Positions 31,213 to 41,789 of a stretch of DNA of 41,789 bases are shown one piece after another. This DNA comes from Nephromyces sp. MM_2019 (taxonomy: Eukaryota; Apicomplexa; Aconoidasida; Nephromycida). Each line of letters starts with the position of its first letter. Positions within the stretch are counted from its first letter, which is position 1. The position numbers and the translations under genes were made by a program. The notes below the pieces were generated by a model that saw only the letters and a program-made list of their open reading frames with translations, had not been told where the DNA came from and did not search any database. Location: the NCBI GenBank assembly GCA_015657535.1, contig JADHZB010001244.1, positions 1,084 to 42,872 on the forward strand, in the 5' to 3' direction.

Positions 31213-32786
31213 CAATCTCGTATTACAACTTCACACACAATATAGAAAAACTTTAGTATGGCACGCCTATGGCCTTGTCTTTCCTTTAATATCGCTCTGT
31301 TTTTGCTTACCTTCTGGTGCTTTGTCGTTCCGGCTCTCCTTAGAGTTTTACCGGGTCTAGTCACTACACTCTGAAGTTTTTTTTTCTGTACTTTTGCTTT
31401 GCTTGGAATTTTATGGTTTTGTATATATTTTTTCTTGCCCTTCATGGACTAACCATAGGATTCAGGTGGAGAGTGCTACATTGTGACGCCAGATAAAATT
31501 AAAAAAATCTCATTTTAGGCTTTATATATGCTTAGAGCTTCACGCCCTAGTTGTCTTCTCAGTGTGTGCGAAGCTTGTGTTGTGCAATGTACTATGAAGA
31601 GATGCTCTTCAATCATAGCCATTCTCTGTTTTTTCATATCGTAACTAGTAACCAATATTGTGGGAAGAAGATATACCTTTACATTATTGCTACTACTTCA
31701 ACTATGTTCGAATTTTATATTTCTGCAAACGCCTCTATATTTGCGAAAAATTCTTTTCGAGCCTTCTTTGTACTCACGTTTTTATAACTTGCTCGAGATT
31801 GTTTTGTGTAGTCACTCATGCGTATTTAGTACAGGTGATGAATACGATTCTTGGTATACGTGATGTAAAGCAGTTTGAATGCTATACTTATTTGCTCGCT
31901 GCTTCCTGATAGATTCATATAAGTAACTTTGTAAGCTCACCTGTGAGTTTTTGTCGTTACAAAAATATGCGAAAAAACTGTAGAGTTTGGTGTGTTTTTT
32001 ATCGGGCTAATTGCCTAGCTTCAGCATCTTTAACGATGGTTGTCTGTTTATTGGCGAATTTTCGTCGAGGCTTCTCAACACATTTTTATACTACTCCTTC
32101 CCTCTACTGCATGTAATATAGTAACTCAAGTTGTTAATCTTCTTACCAGATAGCATATATGCTTTTTTGTATCTGTTTCAACCCTTGTTGAAGTTAACTG
32201 GGAAAGTGTTTAATGGCTTGAAAATTTGGGTTTTTTTTTTGGTGGTATGCCTATTTTTAAGGCACTGGAGAAGCTCTTTCTTTGGCATTGAAACTTCTAG
32301 CTGGCGCGGAGGTTGCCCGCGATAATTGACACCTGTGGTTAGCTATACTTGGACTGTCTTCATAAATAAAACATACTGAGCTGCTCCATTTGAGCGCCTG
32401 ATAATTTTTCTTGGCGAAGTAGATTAGGATTTATAACAGCCTGAAGCAATGCCCTATTTTGGGAGTTATCGTATTTTAAGACAAGTTTTACGCTTTGACT
32501 TTGGAAGGTAGCAAGATTTAGGGCTTATTATGAGTTATGCGCTGACCAAATTATTACATCCCCGCGTTACCTGCTGTCCAATTCTATAAGGAGGGTTGAC
32601 TCAGATTTCAACGAGAGGTATACTGCTAAAAGCACCTAGAAAGTTGAATCGCTATATTGATTCCTTCGTTTATCTGAATAAAGCGTAGGACTTGTAGTGC
32701 AGCATATCAGTAGTATCTTGCAATCACCTATGGCTTGCAGCTTGCCTTTATCAAGGTACTTGGCGATCGTGCATGTCTGCCCGTCA

Positions 32787-33275
32787 CTAAGTGTGTACGC
32801 CTTCAGAGAAATATGTGTGCTTTGCTTCTTTATTAAGTGATTTAATATTTGGCTGAACTAAATTCGCCCCCGGTAGGTAGCTCCCATGAACCAGAGCTTT
32901 AATTACGATAGAAGCAGCCGCTCCGGGTAGCCATTTCCAAAAACGCCCTACACACATCCACGATGCTACACAACCCGGGAGAGGTTTGAAACGCTTGAAG
33001 GCCGAAACAAATGTAACACACAACAAGTAGCAACAACTATGGCAGGGATTGGAGAATATATCACAGCCAAGTCTCTCCACCCCCCTTACGCAAAACCCCC
33101 CCAAAAACACCTCAGCTGAAGTTAGGTTATCCATTGTAAGATATTTGATATTTGTAACCGCTGTGTATTCACCAAACGCATCCCTGAAATGCCTATACAA
33201 ATTCAAATTTCGAACTGACATGCCACCAGGCTTTAATATCTTGTAGTTAATTTTGCTATTTAGCCTGTTGAGCAC
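32787..33275 (-). CDS. 162-codon ORF, unrecognised, possible gene or decayed remnant
   Basis: This is the longest non-repetitive single-frame ORF outside the main genes. It is Cys-rich and hydrophobic in the middle (C-H-S-C-C-Y-L-L-C-V), with fairly balanced termini such as RNLNLYRHFRDAFGEY. It sits alone in a 5.7-kb spacer. There is no clear splice context, and I see no transposase or polymerase motif. The opposite strand also has an ORF (33049-33246), so a chance frame in G+C-richer DNA is possible. Confidence 0.28.
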   Translation of the reverse strand: MLNRLNSKINYKILKPGGMSVRNLNLYRHFRDAFGEYTAVTNIKYLTMDNLTSAEVFLGGFCVRGVERLGCDIFSNPCHSCCYLLCVTFVSAFKRFKPLPGCVASWMCVGRFWKWLPGAAASIVIKALVHGSYLPGANLVQPNIKSLNKEAKHTYFSEGVHT

Positions 33276-36144
33276 GCGAAAAAATCTTTCCTAGGTAAAA
33301 TTTTATAGTTTTAGATAAATTTTTATACCTAAAGAAGTACAAATATAGCGGATACTTTTTTGAACCAATTGCTAAATTCCTTCACTGACGATTAGCGTCT
33401 CTGTGCTCACTCCCGGATGAAAACTTTTCCTCTTTCCAAGCTTTCGCATTCGCTTCCTCAACTCTTGGGATCTATATTGTGAATTAGATATGCTCCTATG
33501 ACACTTTACAAAGTTGAAACTTTTTCAATTATGCCTGCCCGGAAATTATTACTACAGGTACCTTCACTTCCTAATGAAAATCTCCGGATATCTTATCCTA
33601 CAGCCTCCGATTCCTTCTTTTTATTCCAATTACGCCTATCCCCTATAAAATGTTAAGGTGGAAGGTATGATAATGTTTTTTAGTCATTTCATAGAAGGGA
33701 AGATCCACTTAGTTTTTTTTAGATTTTCAAGCATAACTTATAGGATATTTGCTAATTTTAGGTTATGAAAAAAACACAAAAAAACTCTAATCCTGAAAAA
33801 ATATCCCTGTTTAGTCAAAAGGCGATAAGAAAATGAACTTCCTCGCAGCTGAAAACTCCATGATATCACAAGAAAAAGGCTATGGCAGCTGCCAAGGACT
33901 TAATAATTTTGGACTACAGCTTAGAGTTTGCCTAATTCAAAGGAATCATTGAACTTTTTAGTGTAAGTCTAATTGCAAAGAATCGGATATTTCCTTGCGT
34001 TGAAAATTTTACATGAAAATTGATTCAAGGATGAAACCACAGTGTCGTTAATGCTTCGAGAAATCAATCAAAAAGGATGCCTACTCTAGATCACTGGAAA
34101 TGCTTTCATGTTCTTTTCATTCTTTTTTGGTACTAAAGCTTCTAGCTTTTATATAATTTATAGGCTTGTCATATTTACGGCTACTTGAAGTGTAACACTT
34201 CACTGGAATGAAAGTAGAAGATTAAATAACGTGTATGCAATGAGACACCTTTCTAGAGCCATTTCTCACAGTAACAAGCCTTTCAGCTGTAAAAGTTACG
34301 AAAAAAAGTTGCATTTTAAGCCATTATCGTCCAAGGGGTAATACCGACCTATCCAAGTCTAAGTCCAACCTTTCGTCCCCAAAGCTGTTTTACTGACCGC
34401 CGAATAGACTTCTCATGCTGCCTTAATTGACATCCAAACTTATCATCTAGTGAACAAGAGTACGGTTGTAGCTCACGTTATTCAGAGTATTGTAAATGAA
34501 GGGCATCACAGTATATATACATAAAAAACCTTCAAATAGTGGTTTCTAAATATGTTCGAGTAGGCTCAACGACGTGCAGCAGTGCCGCATTTTCTTTTGT
34601 ACTTGCCATCTATGTAGTTTCAGCTATAGTACTGAAATACCAGCTTTACTTTGTATAGTAATACAATAGCACGCGTATCTTTATCGCTATCAAAAATTTT
34701 TTTGGGTGATATGGGTCTAAGTGGCTTTTAACTGCCACGCTGCAGCATCTTAAAAATTCTTTCAGTGTGCCAAATGCCTCATGTGCAACACAAGGTGCTG
34801 TTTGCGCATTAATGCAAGTTTTCATCTAAATGTGTGGGTGATAAAAATTTTAACCCTGCCTAGTACTACTTTCTATATTTTTCAATATCAGCCCAAAAGC
34901 TTGCTAAAAATTCTAGTTCAAGATACTGAACTTCAATTTTTCCAATTTTTTCTTAGTTGAACGACCTCTAAATGTCTGCCGCAACTGGTACCATTTGCTC
35001 GCGTGTCACCAGATGGCAGAAAGTCGTACTTTCATGAAAAGCGTAGAGAAAACACTGAAGCAGCAACACGATGCATCACTCCAAGACGCGGCTGATTCCA
35101 TGCGTTAACAATCACCTGGAGAGAGCCTTTGGCCATGAGAATCCAGCGTCACTTTTATAATACCCCGAAAGAATGGCTAAAACTTTAGGCCGAGGGTATT
35201 GGATGCAGGCGTAAAGTAGAAGAAGAGGTGATAGAAGCCAGAACTACACATGGCATTTCTAGTTTCAAGTATGAAAATGCATGCAAGGGTCCAATGGTCC
35301 CTGGTTCTACGGCAGATATGTTGGTCAATAAAGTCTGGCACACGACTCCAACAGTCGTCGAATACCAGCAATAGGATATCAGACAAATTGCTAGCTCTAG
35401 TACAAATATAGCGGCTCACAGCTTGACTTCAGAGTGATTTAGTGCAAACAAAGACTTGCTTACTAAAAAGCATGTGCAAAATTATCTACTAATAAGATAT
35501 TCTCCATGAAGAGGAGCACATCCAGGAGGTATACTTTACTTGCACTCCAAACTTTTAACAAGAGTTTTTTAATACAAAGAAGGAAGACTTACTTAACGCA
35601 AAGAGGCAAGACTTAATTAATACAGCGAAAGACTTTGGCAATTATGAATAGTTGCAACGGGTAACAATAATAACAGCGTAATACTGAGTAGGCTGTATTT
35701 TGTGGATTGAGTACTGTACTAGCAAACAAGGTTCCTGCTTTCCTCCCTTTCACCTACCCCCGAGTCATTAGCTGCATGTCGCGATCCGGTCCCTATAGTT
35801 GAGATGATATGGGTGTAGAACCATCAAAAGATTTATGCCGCTTAAGCTATAGCACATCCTCTGGGTAACACGTGCTTTTTTATAGTATAAACTTGCTAGA
35901 TACTTGAAAGCTTCACATTAATATAAAACAAGTGAATTTTCAATGTGTCCCACTCCTTGATTGTGAGTTTCAAATTATTCACGAGCATTTCGTACTTTGC
36001 TGTGCTATTGCATTTAACGATCTTCAGGCTTGATTAAGCCCAAAAGCCTTTTTCCGGTACAGATATATGTGTGATGATGCTCTATCTTATTATTATATAT
36101 TTGAACTCCTCACTTTTTGTGCTGCTCAGCACTGTAGATTTCCT

Positions 36145-36362
36145 TTTCTTATATTTACGATACAACCTTCGTATATTTGGAACACTTAACTTTCGTGTGT
36201 GCAAACTCTATTTACACTATCTTTTATGATATAACCCCACTGTATTTGGAAAACTGCCTTCTCGTGCGTGCAAACTCTATTTACAGTTTCTTTTGTGATC
36301 TAACTTTCATATACTTAGCAAGCTGAATTCTCGCGTTATATCGAACTCTATTTTCTCTCGTT
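36145..36362 (+). repeat. About 70-bp diverged tandem repeat, 3 copies
   Basis: Each copy has a TTTAYGATAYAAC-like start, TATTTGGAA, a TCGTG or TCGCG block, then GCAAACTCTATTT. The last block falls at about 36201, 36270 and 36342. It lies some 560 bp upstream of the proposed CinA-like start. Confidence 0.8.
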
Positions 36363-36916
36363 AAACTGCAAGAGCTACGATTTTCCGGTGCGTGTACGTA
36401 CATCTTTGGACCCTTGGCCTGCACAAACCATGTTATCCATTTATTTTATTTACGTTCTTCCATGTGTTCTGGGTGTCCACCTGGTTGAATTTAATTTAGT
36501 TTTCGATAAAAAGTGCAAAACTGAGCATCTTAGGAAATACAGTGCTCTAATCAACGCTGGTAGCTCGAGTAGTCTAAATGAAGTGAAAAAAAAATTTTTT
36601 TTTCTTCACTTTGGTTAATTGAGGATGACTATTGGAAGATCTGCCTGTTACCACCCCTAAGGCTGTTTTAAATATTTCATTAATGAAGTATACATTTTGT
36701 GTTTTGAATCTTTTTAGCTGCGTAGACTGCGCCCAACAGAAACAGCGTCAAGTCAAGACTTGAAACACAATCAGTCGAACTTTTATTTTGCGCTCTCTGG
36801 AATTTTTTTATTCTACAGCAGCGCTTCTATTCGTTTAACTGCCATACATATTTGAAGGGACCTTGAGTTTTGGCTTATGAGATTTACCATTTTTAGTCTC
36901 CTCTAATCAGGCTGAA

Positions 36917-39900
36917 ATGGCTTATGGATGCAAGCGTTTAGTAGAAGAGGTTGGATCCCTGATTTTAAATATCTAGGAAGTTGTTTTTTCACGCTCCAAA
37001 TTTTTTTTATTTTACGCTTTGCTCTTATGAAGACTTGTGATAGTGTGGTTTACGAAACGTTTTGAATAATCATTTAGAGGGCTGCTCATATTTTTTGCTT
37101 TGTGGAAATGAGGTAACAATTTATTTTCCTTCATCTAACTTGTTATCTTCATCATCATGTTCATCTTCATCAACATGTTCATCTTGCTATTAATCTTGTT
37201 CTTAATCTTTACTTTCATCTTCCCCTTCATCTTCATCTCCTCCTTCCCCTTCCCCTTTACCTTCTTCACTTTCTCCTTCAGCTCCTTCACCTTCTTCTTA
37301 ACCTCCTTCACCTTCTTCATCTTCTTGATGCATAATTTTTACTCAAAATACGAGCATTCGGTATAAAATTGCAGCTATAACTTGCCGCAACGTCACTCAA
37401 TGGTACTTTCTACCCGCCTTGTTTTGATCCTAGCTTTTTCCACTCTTTACCATCATTATTCCGTGTGTGTTCCATGCTATGAGAGAAGCCTATTTTGAGG
37501 ATTTTCTATCGTATGACCACCGTTTTTTGCGGGGAATTTTTTCATCTTTAGGTAACTGAATCTCACTACGCTAATATTTCTGGCTTTTAAGTTCGGAGAA
37601 AACTTATTTTAAGCCTTTTATGATTAATTCATATTCCACTATGCTGGCAACTTTTAGCTCTTTGCGTGGGGCAGAAGGAAGAGTACAAGGGAGTGGAGAA
37701 GGAGGAGAAATAAGAGGTAGAGAAGAAGAACAAGAAGAGCAACAAGAAGAAAAAGTGTCAGCCCAACGAACCCAACCCCGCTTCCACCTCAGCAATCAAA
37801 CATCATCTCCTCCTTTCTCTTTTTTGTGCATCTTTATTCACTCTGCATTTTATTGTGTGCTTAAACAGCTAATTTGCTTTGCAGTTTCCTACTTTACTCG
37901 CTATTTGTGAAAATAAATTGGATTTGAAGTTATTTTTATCTAATAAAAACTTACAGTGAAGTGCGTGAATCTTTGAGTAATAGAAAGACTGACTTTGCCC
38001 CCTGAAGGTCAAATGCTATCATTTTAATTTGCTTCTTCATCCTTTGAGAAATCCGCATTTATTTTGAAATTCTTCTTATTGCACTGTAAATCGCTTGTTT
38101 TGGGGGGTCTTTCGTGTGATTAATACTTAGATTACCCTAACTTCGTTTTAAGCTCATGTAGATACCTTTTTTTACAGATTTATTCTCTTGGAAGAAAACC
38201 AAAGTTGGTGGTATATGTGACTGGTGGAGGTGGAAACTTGTTGAAATGGCTATTAACTCGACCTGGAGCTAGCAATTGCTTACTGGAAGCCTATGTTCCG
38301 TATGATCGCGCTACATGCCAGGGGGTTTATTCACGTTATCCCGAAAAAATTCCGGTTAATAGCCACTTTTCTTGGGATTCTTTGTGTGTGCGTCGGTGTG
38401 TGTGCGTCTGTGTGTGTGTGCTGGTGCATGTTTTGGTGTGTAGGTTGGTGTATGTGCTGGTGTGCGTGTTGGCGTCTCGGTTGGTGTGTCTATGTTGGTG
38501 TGTGTGTGGATATTGAATAGCCAACGCGAAAACTTTTTCAATTCGTCAGGTGGTACGTGTGCCCTAATTGCTAGTAGATTCGTCATATTGCCAAAATTAC
38601 ATGATATTTAGGTGTTTTAGCCTGGAAGCACACGGTAAACACACACTGAAGACGTCTATACGAATGTTTGATACCCAGAGCTGTAGTATCCTCATGCATA
38701 TGACAGCTTTATTAGGGTTATATTTTTTGTTTTTCAGAAGTTAGCTGAGTATTTGTTTAATATCAGTGAAATAAAAATGATAGGTTATGCAAAGAAGTTC
38801 ATTAGCTTCAATATATTGTGTGTTGCCGGAAAACTGGTGCTGCACACGCACGCACACGCAAATTGATGCTTTTTCTTTCTTTTCTTCCTCTTTTACGCAT
38901 TAAACCTACTGATATTCATGCTGTTTTCGCCTTTTCATCCTATTTTATGCAGTAATATCACTCATTTTCATTCGTTTCTCCTTTCCTTTCATCTCTCTTG
39001 CTTTTCTCTACCTCCCTTTTTCACTGCGCTACCTTTCCTATTTCATCCACTCTGTTTTAGCTGATAATAAACGACTTCACGCACAGAAATTCCTAGCCTT
39101 TTGACTTTGCAGTTTTTGCTAGAAAGAAAACTGCATCTTTTTAGTTGCTTTCAGCCACTTTTGCTCAAAAGATTTCCTTTTTTAGACGTTTTTTGCATCT
39201 TCTTCCCACCCTGCTGCTTCAAAGTTCTGTAGCATACGCGTGTGTGCGTATATTGTTGATACTCTGCGATAATTTTTTTAACACACACTTTTTCTAGTAA
39301 AAATTTGTTTTTCAGCCTTCTTCTTTTTGCTCTCTGGAGGCTGCTCAAAGTTTATCCGAGAGGTTAGTTAATAATTTAAGAGTTTAGCCTCTCATTTGGA
39401 AATGAGTCGCTAATCGTGTAACTTAATAGAAAGAGGAGCATATGATTCTGTATTTTCTCAGGGTTTATAGGAATGATGAGGGGGTTTAGGGTTTAGGGTT
39501 TGGGGTTTGCAGTTTCTATCTATTGCTTAACTATTTCCCCTAGTTGATGGACTGTATAACGAGTAATGCAGTAATGTTATCATGTCACCGGAGCATGGGG
39601 AGTTTTGTACTTATGTGTGTGTTTACAGTGTAAAAGCATTAAGAATACGCTCTCAGTATCTTCAGCAGAGATTTTTTCTGCTCCCGTGTTCAGTCTTTCC
39701 TTTTATTTTGAAGATTCGATTAACCTTGCTTTTAGTTGAGCAATACGAGTCTCTTCGTAGGGATACGTTGTACGTACTTTTATGCTTAGTTCATGCTTTT
39801 ATATACTAGTATTTTTAGCAGCACACCAACTAATGTACCAAAACAGTAGCAAATCAACACGCAACAACGCACAGACACACACACACTTTCAAAGCACCTC

Positions 39901-41408
39901 AACAAGCGCACACCGACTAATGCACCACAACAGTAGTAAATCAACACACACTAACAAACCATAACAATGGGATGGTTCTGTGTTCGGGCTGGGTCGTGTG
40001 TGTGTGAGTAATTTTGTACGGGTGGGCTAGGTTTTGTGTGTGGGTTTGTGTGCCAGCGTTCTCTCGTGTGTTTTGGTTGGGCTGGGTTGTGTGTGCCAGC
40101 ATACATGCTTATCTGTGTCATTGCTTGTGTGTCTGTGCTTTTCTTTGGTTACTTGTGCTTCTCTGTACAACCTTATGATCCTGTAGCGAAAAGGTTTCCG
40201 AAAAGCTGAATTTACTATGTGTTCGCTTTTTCTCCCTTCGTTTCCTCCATCTTATTCTTCTACCAGTATTTTTAGTTGGATTCCCCAAATAGTTTGATAC
40301 GCACACACACACACACACACACACACACTTCTCTATATCTATCAACTATGCAACTTTGTGTTGCTTACGAAATCATTTCCTGCTGTGATTTATAAGGAGC
40401 AAATTGCTTTCACAGAGCTGTTCAACGAGGTCTAGAATTGGAGATATCTAAGCATGGCCTCTCAACGGTAAGCGCACACACACACAAGTGAGTCATACAA
40501 ACCACACACACAGATCAATACATCATACAAACCACGAATGCACAACGAATGCATACGACCCACACACACACAACCAATTCATACAATTTACACACACCAC
40601 TAGCTCATATCAAACACGCACACACACATACACGCAGATACATCGTTTTATCCTCCTAATCTTCCCTTTTTTGACGTGCGTTACTACTCCATTCACACAC
40701 AGCTTCTGGTATATTTTTCTCAGTTTTTAGGGTGCTGATGCTCAAATTCATGCATTCTTAATGGATTTACTTCCTTCTTCTCTTTAAACTACGAATCAAC
40801 TGTTTTTCCTTACTTTCTGAGTAGATTCTGCACTTTCTCTTCATAAAATTAGATGATTTCCCTTGCAAAAGAGGGTGTTTTTATCAGAAATAAAGTACTT
40901 TATCACTGCTAAATGGGACTATGAAGATTTGCTAAAGCCCTAAACCCTTGTAGCAGCTTTTGCTTGCAGTTTGTTTAGAGATTCTTCGGAGTTTTAGTTG
41001 AATGAAAAATCGATGATTTGCCTTTGAAAAGCAAATATTTGATGGAATCTGTATGATTCTTCCAGTAGATGCAGTTGATGCTTTTTGAACAAAAACGAAT
41101 ATTTACTGGATGAGTTTAATATAAATGGAGATGCGTGGGGGGATAGCTGTGAGGGATTCTATGGGCTGCTGAGGTGTGTGTTGGTATGTGTTGGTGCGTA
41201 TGTGTGTGTGTCTTTTTTTTTTACAGAATAATAGAGCAAGAACATGCAGCTTCTTCTCAGGATGTTGCGTGTTTCTACAGCGTATATCTGTGTGTGTATC
41301 CATTTTTTCCTATATTAAGTAGATGCATGCACCATCTTCTCAGGGAATTGCGTGCGATGTTTTGGGGTTTGGAATGTCGTGTTCTCTACCTACAAATAGA
41401 TTGAAACG
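36917..41408 (+). CDS. CinA-like domain protein, 5' portion (5 exons in window; 3' end outside)
   Basis: Exons 36917-36949, 38178-38354, 39316-39362, 40416-40467 and 41344-41408 join in phase. They encode about 124 residues and end with an open phase-2 donor (CG|GTAAGC). Recognisable blocks in order: VVYVTGGGGNLLKWLL (T-G-G-G motif), PGASNCLLEAYVPYDRA (P-G-A-S-x-x-L-E-x-x-V-P-Y-x-R), FCSLEAAQSLSERAVQR (F-C-S-x-x-A) and GFGMSCSLPTNRLKR (G-x-G-x-x-x-x-L-x-T-x-R-x-K-R). That order matches the CinA-like domain (family of NMN amidohydrolases) that in some plant and protist proteins precedes a nucleotidylyltransferase-like domain. This match is from memory of the family, not from a search. The first exon (11 codons, M-A-Y-G start, GTTGGA donor) is the least sure, and the donor of exon 2 could lie slightly downstream. 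The enzymatic activity is unknown. Confidence 0.72.
37138..37330 (+). repeat. CTT/CAT pyrimidine-rich tract
   Basis: Irregular TTCATCTTC and TCACCTTCTTC units lie in intron 1 of the CinA-like gene. The reverse strand reads as a Lys/Met-rich ORF, which is an artefact of the repeat. Confidence 0.85.
39481..39508 (+). repeat. Interstitial telomere-like motif (TTTAGGG)
   Basis: GGGGTTTAGGGTTTAGGG and then GTTTGGGGTTT give three to four TTTAGGG/TTTGGGG units in intron 3 of the CinA-like gene. TTTAGGG is the telomere repeat of plants and several apicomplexans. The array is far too short to be a chromosome end. Confidence 0.85.
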
Positions 41409-41564
41409 GTAAGCTTTTTTGTTGCGGGTTGTTGTATATACATGTAGAGGCTATTTTTTCTTATTCTTCAGCGTATAAATATCTTCTGCGTTTCATTTCT
41501 TTCTGAATCAACCGCCTAATCCTGATGAATTTGCCAGTTATATCTCTGAAGCTCTTTTTGTTTT

Positions 41565-41789
41565 TTCTGCTTCTTCTTCTTGTTTTGCTTCTTGTTTTGC
41601 TTCTTCCGCTTGATCTTGTTATGCTTCTTGTGTTGCTTCTTCTTCTTCTTCTTTTTCGTCTTCGTCTTCTTCTTCTTCTTCTTTTTCGTCTTCGTCTTTT
41701 TCGTCTTCTTCTGCTTCTTGTTTTGCTTCTTCCGCTTGATCTTGTTGTGCTTCTTGTGTTGCTTCTTCTTCTTTTTCGTCTTCGTCTTC
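41565..41789 (+). repeat. CTT-rich compound repeat running off the window end
   Basis: Units of CTTCTTGTTTTGCTTCTTC, CCGCTTGATCTTGTTRTG and TTTTTCGTCTTCGTC recur. The block around 41603-41690 returns at 41726-41789, so there is a higher-order duplication of about 120 bp. It lies in the last, incomplete intron of the CinA-like gene. Confidence 0.85.

Larger units (their letters stand above)
31213..36916. other. Long spacer between the UVR-motif and CinA-like genes
   Basis: I see no gene with a recognisable family here. The stretch holds the 162-codon minus ORF (32787-33275), an 80-codon minus ORF (35177-35419, Cys/Phe-rich, no motif) and the 70-bp diverged repeat. TG/CA runs, common elsewhere, are nearly absent from 31600 to 36000. 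Confidence 0.6.

Noticed and set aside
37135..37320. Lys/Met-rich minus ORF
   Set aside because: Complement of a CTT/CAT repeat in an intron.
39626..39809. Plus ORF segment after a TTTACAG acceptor considered as exon 4 of the CinA-like gene
   Set aside because: It joins in phase, but the exon at 40416 gives a better match to the family's A-x-x-R-x-L-E-L block, and the 39626 frame soon becomes hydrophobic and T-rich.

Overview
The window looks like nuclear DNA of an intron-rich, A+T-rich protist. An apicomplexan, probably coccidian-like, is my best guess, but it is not proven. The evidence is: short exons with GT..AG introns of about 0.2-1.2 kb, TG/CA dinucleotide tracts scattered through nearly all non-coding DNA, a TTTAGGG-type interstitial telomere motif, and low-complexity acidic or Ser-rich stretches in the main protein. 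I see no bacterial operons, CRISPR array, tRNA, rRNA or intact transposon. Most long single-frame ORFs are artefacts of CA/TG tracts or of strand asymmetry. The real genes had to be built exon by exon from splice sites and reading phase.

Three genes are well supported, all on the + strand. (1) 10260-11522 is a two-exon gene for ISD11/LYRM4, the LYR-motif partner of the mitochondrial cysteine desulfurase, with a likely presequence. (2) 17018-31212 is an 18-exon gene for a predicted 1048-residue coiled-coil protein with UVR (UvrB/UvrC-type) motifs, including one at the extreme C terminus. All 17 introns join in phase. (3) 36917 to beyond 41408 is the 5' part of a gene for a protein with a CinA-like domain. 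Its remaining exons lie outside the window.

The rest, region by region. 1-10259 is mainly TG/CA-rich and A-rich DNA with several tandem repeats, a G+C-richer island near 6700-7640 and a few coding-like minus-strand segments near 5556-6925. 11523-17017 is gene-poor but holds several coding-like segments that I could not assemble. The best are a terminal exon at 15046-15196 and the open frames at 15840-16701. 31213-36916 is a long spacer with one 162-codon minus-strand ORF and a roughly 70-bp diverged tandem repeat. The introns of gene 2 contain a 54-bp in-frame tandem repeat, a strongly purine-rich tract and a perfect 48-bp palindrome. The introns of gene 3 contain the telomere-like motif and pyrimidine-rich CTT tracts.

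The three named genes do not form a functional cluster. ISD11 acts in mitochondrial Fe-S cluster assembly, the UVR protein is probably structural or a scaffold, and the CinA-like protein may be linked to nucleotide metabolism. I did not find a convincing new multi-gene system. The most interesting items are the eukaryotic UVR/coiled-coil gene, the perfect palindrome, TG tracts placed right at splice sites, and the unassembled coding segments between ISD11 and the UVR gene.
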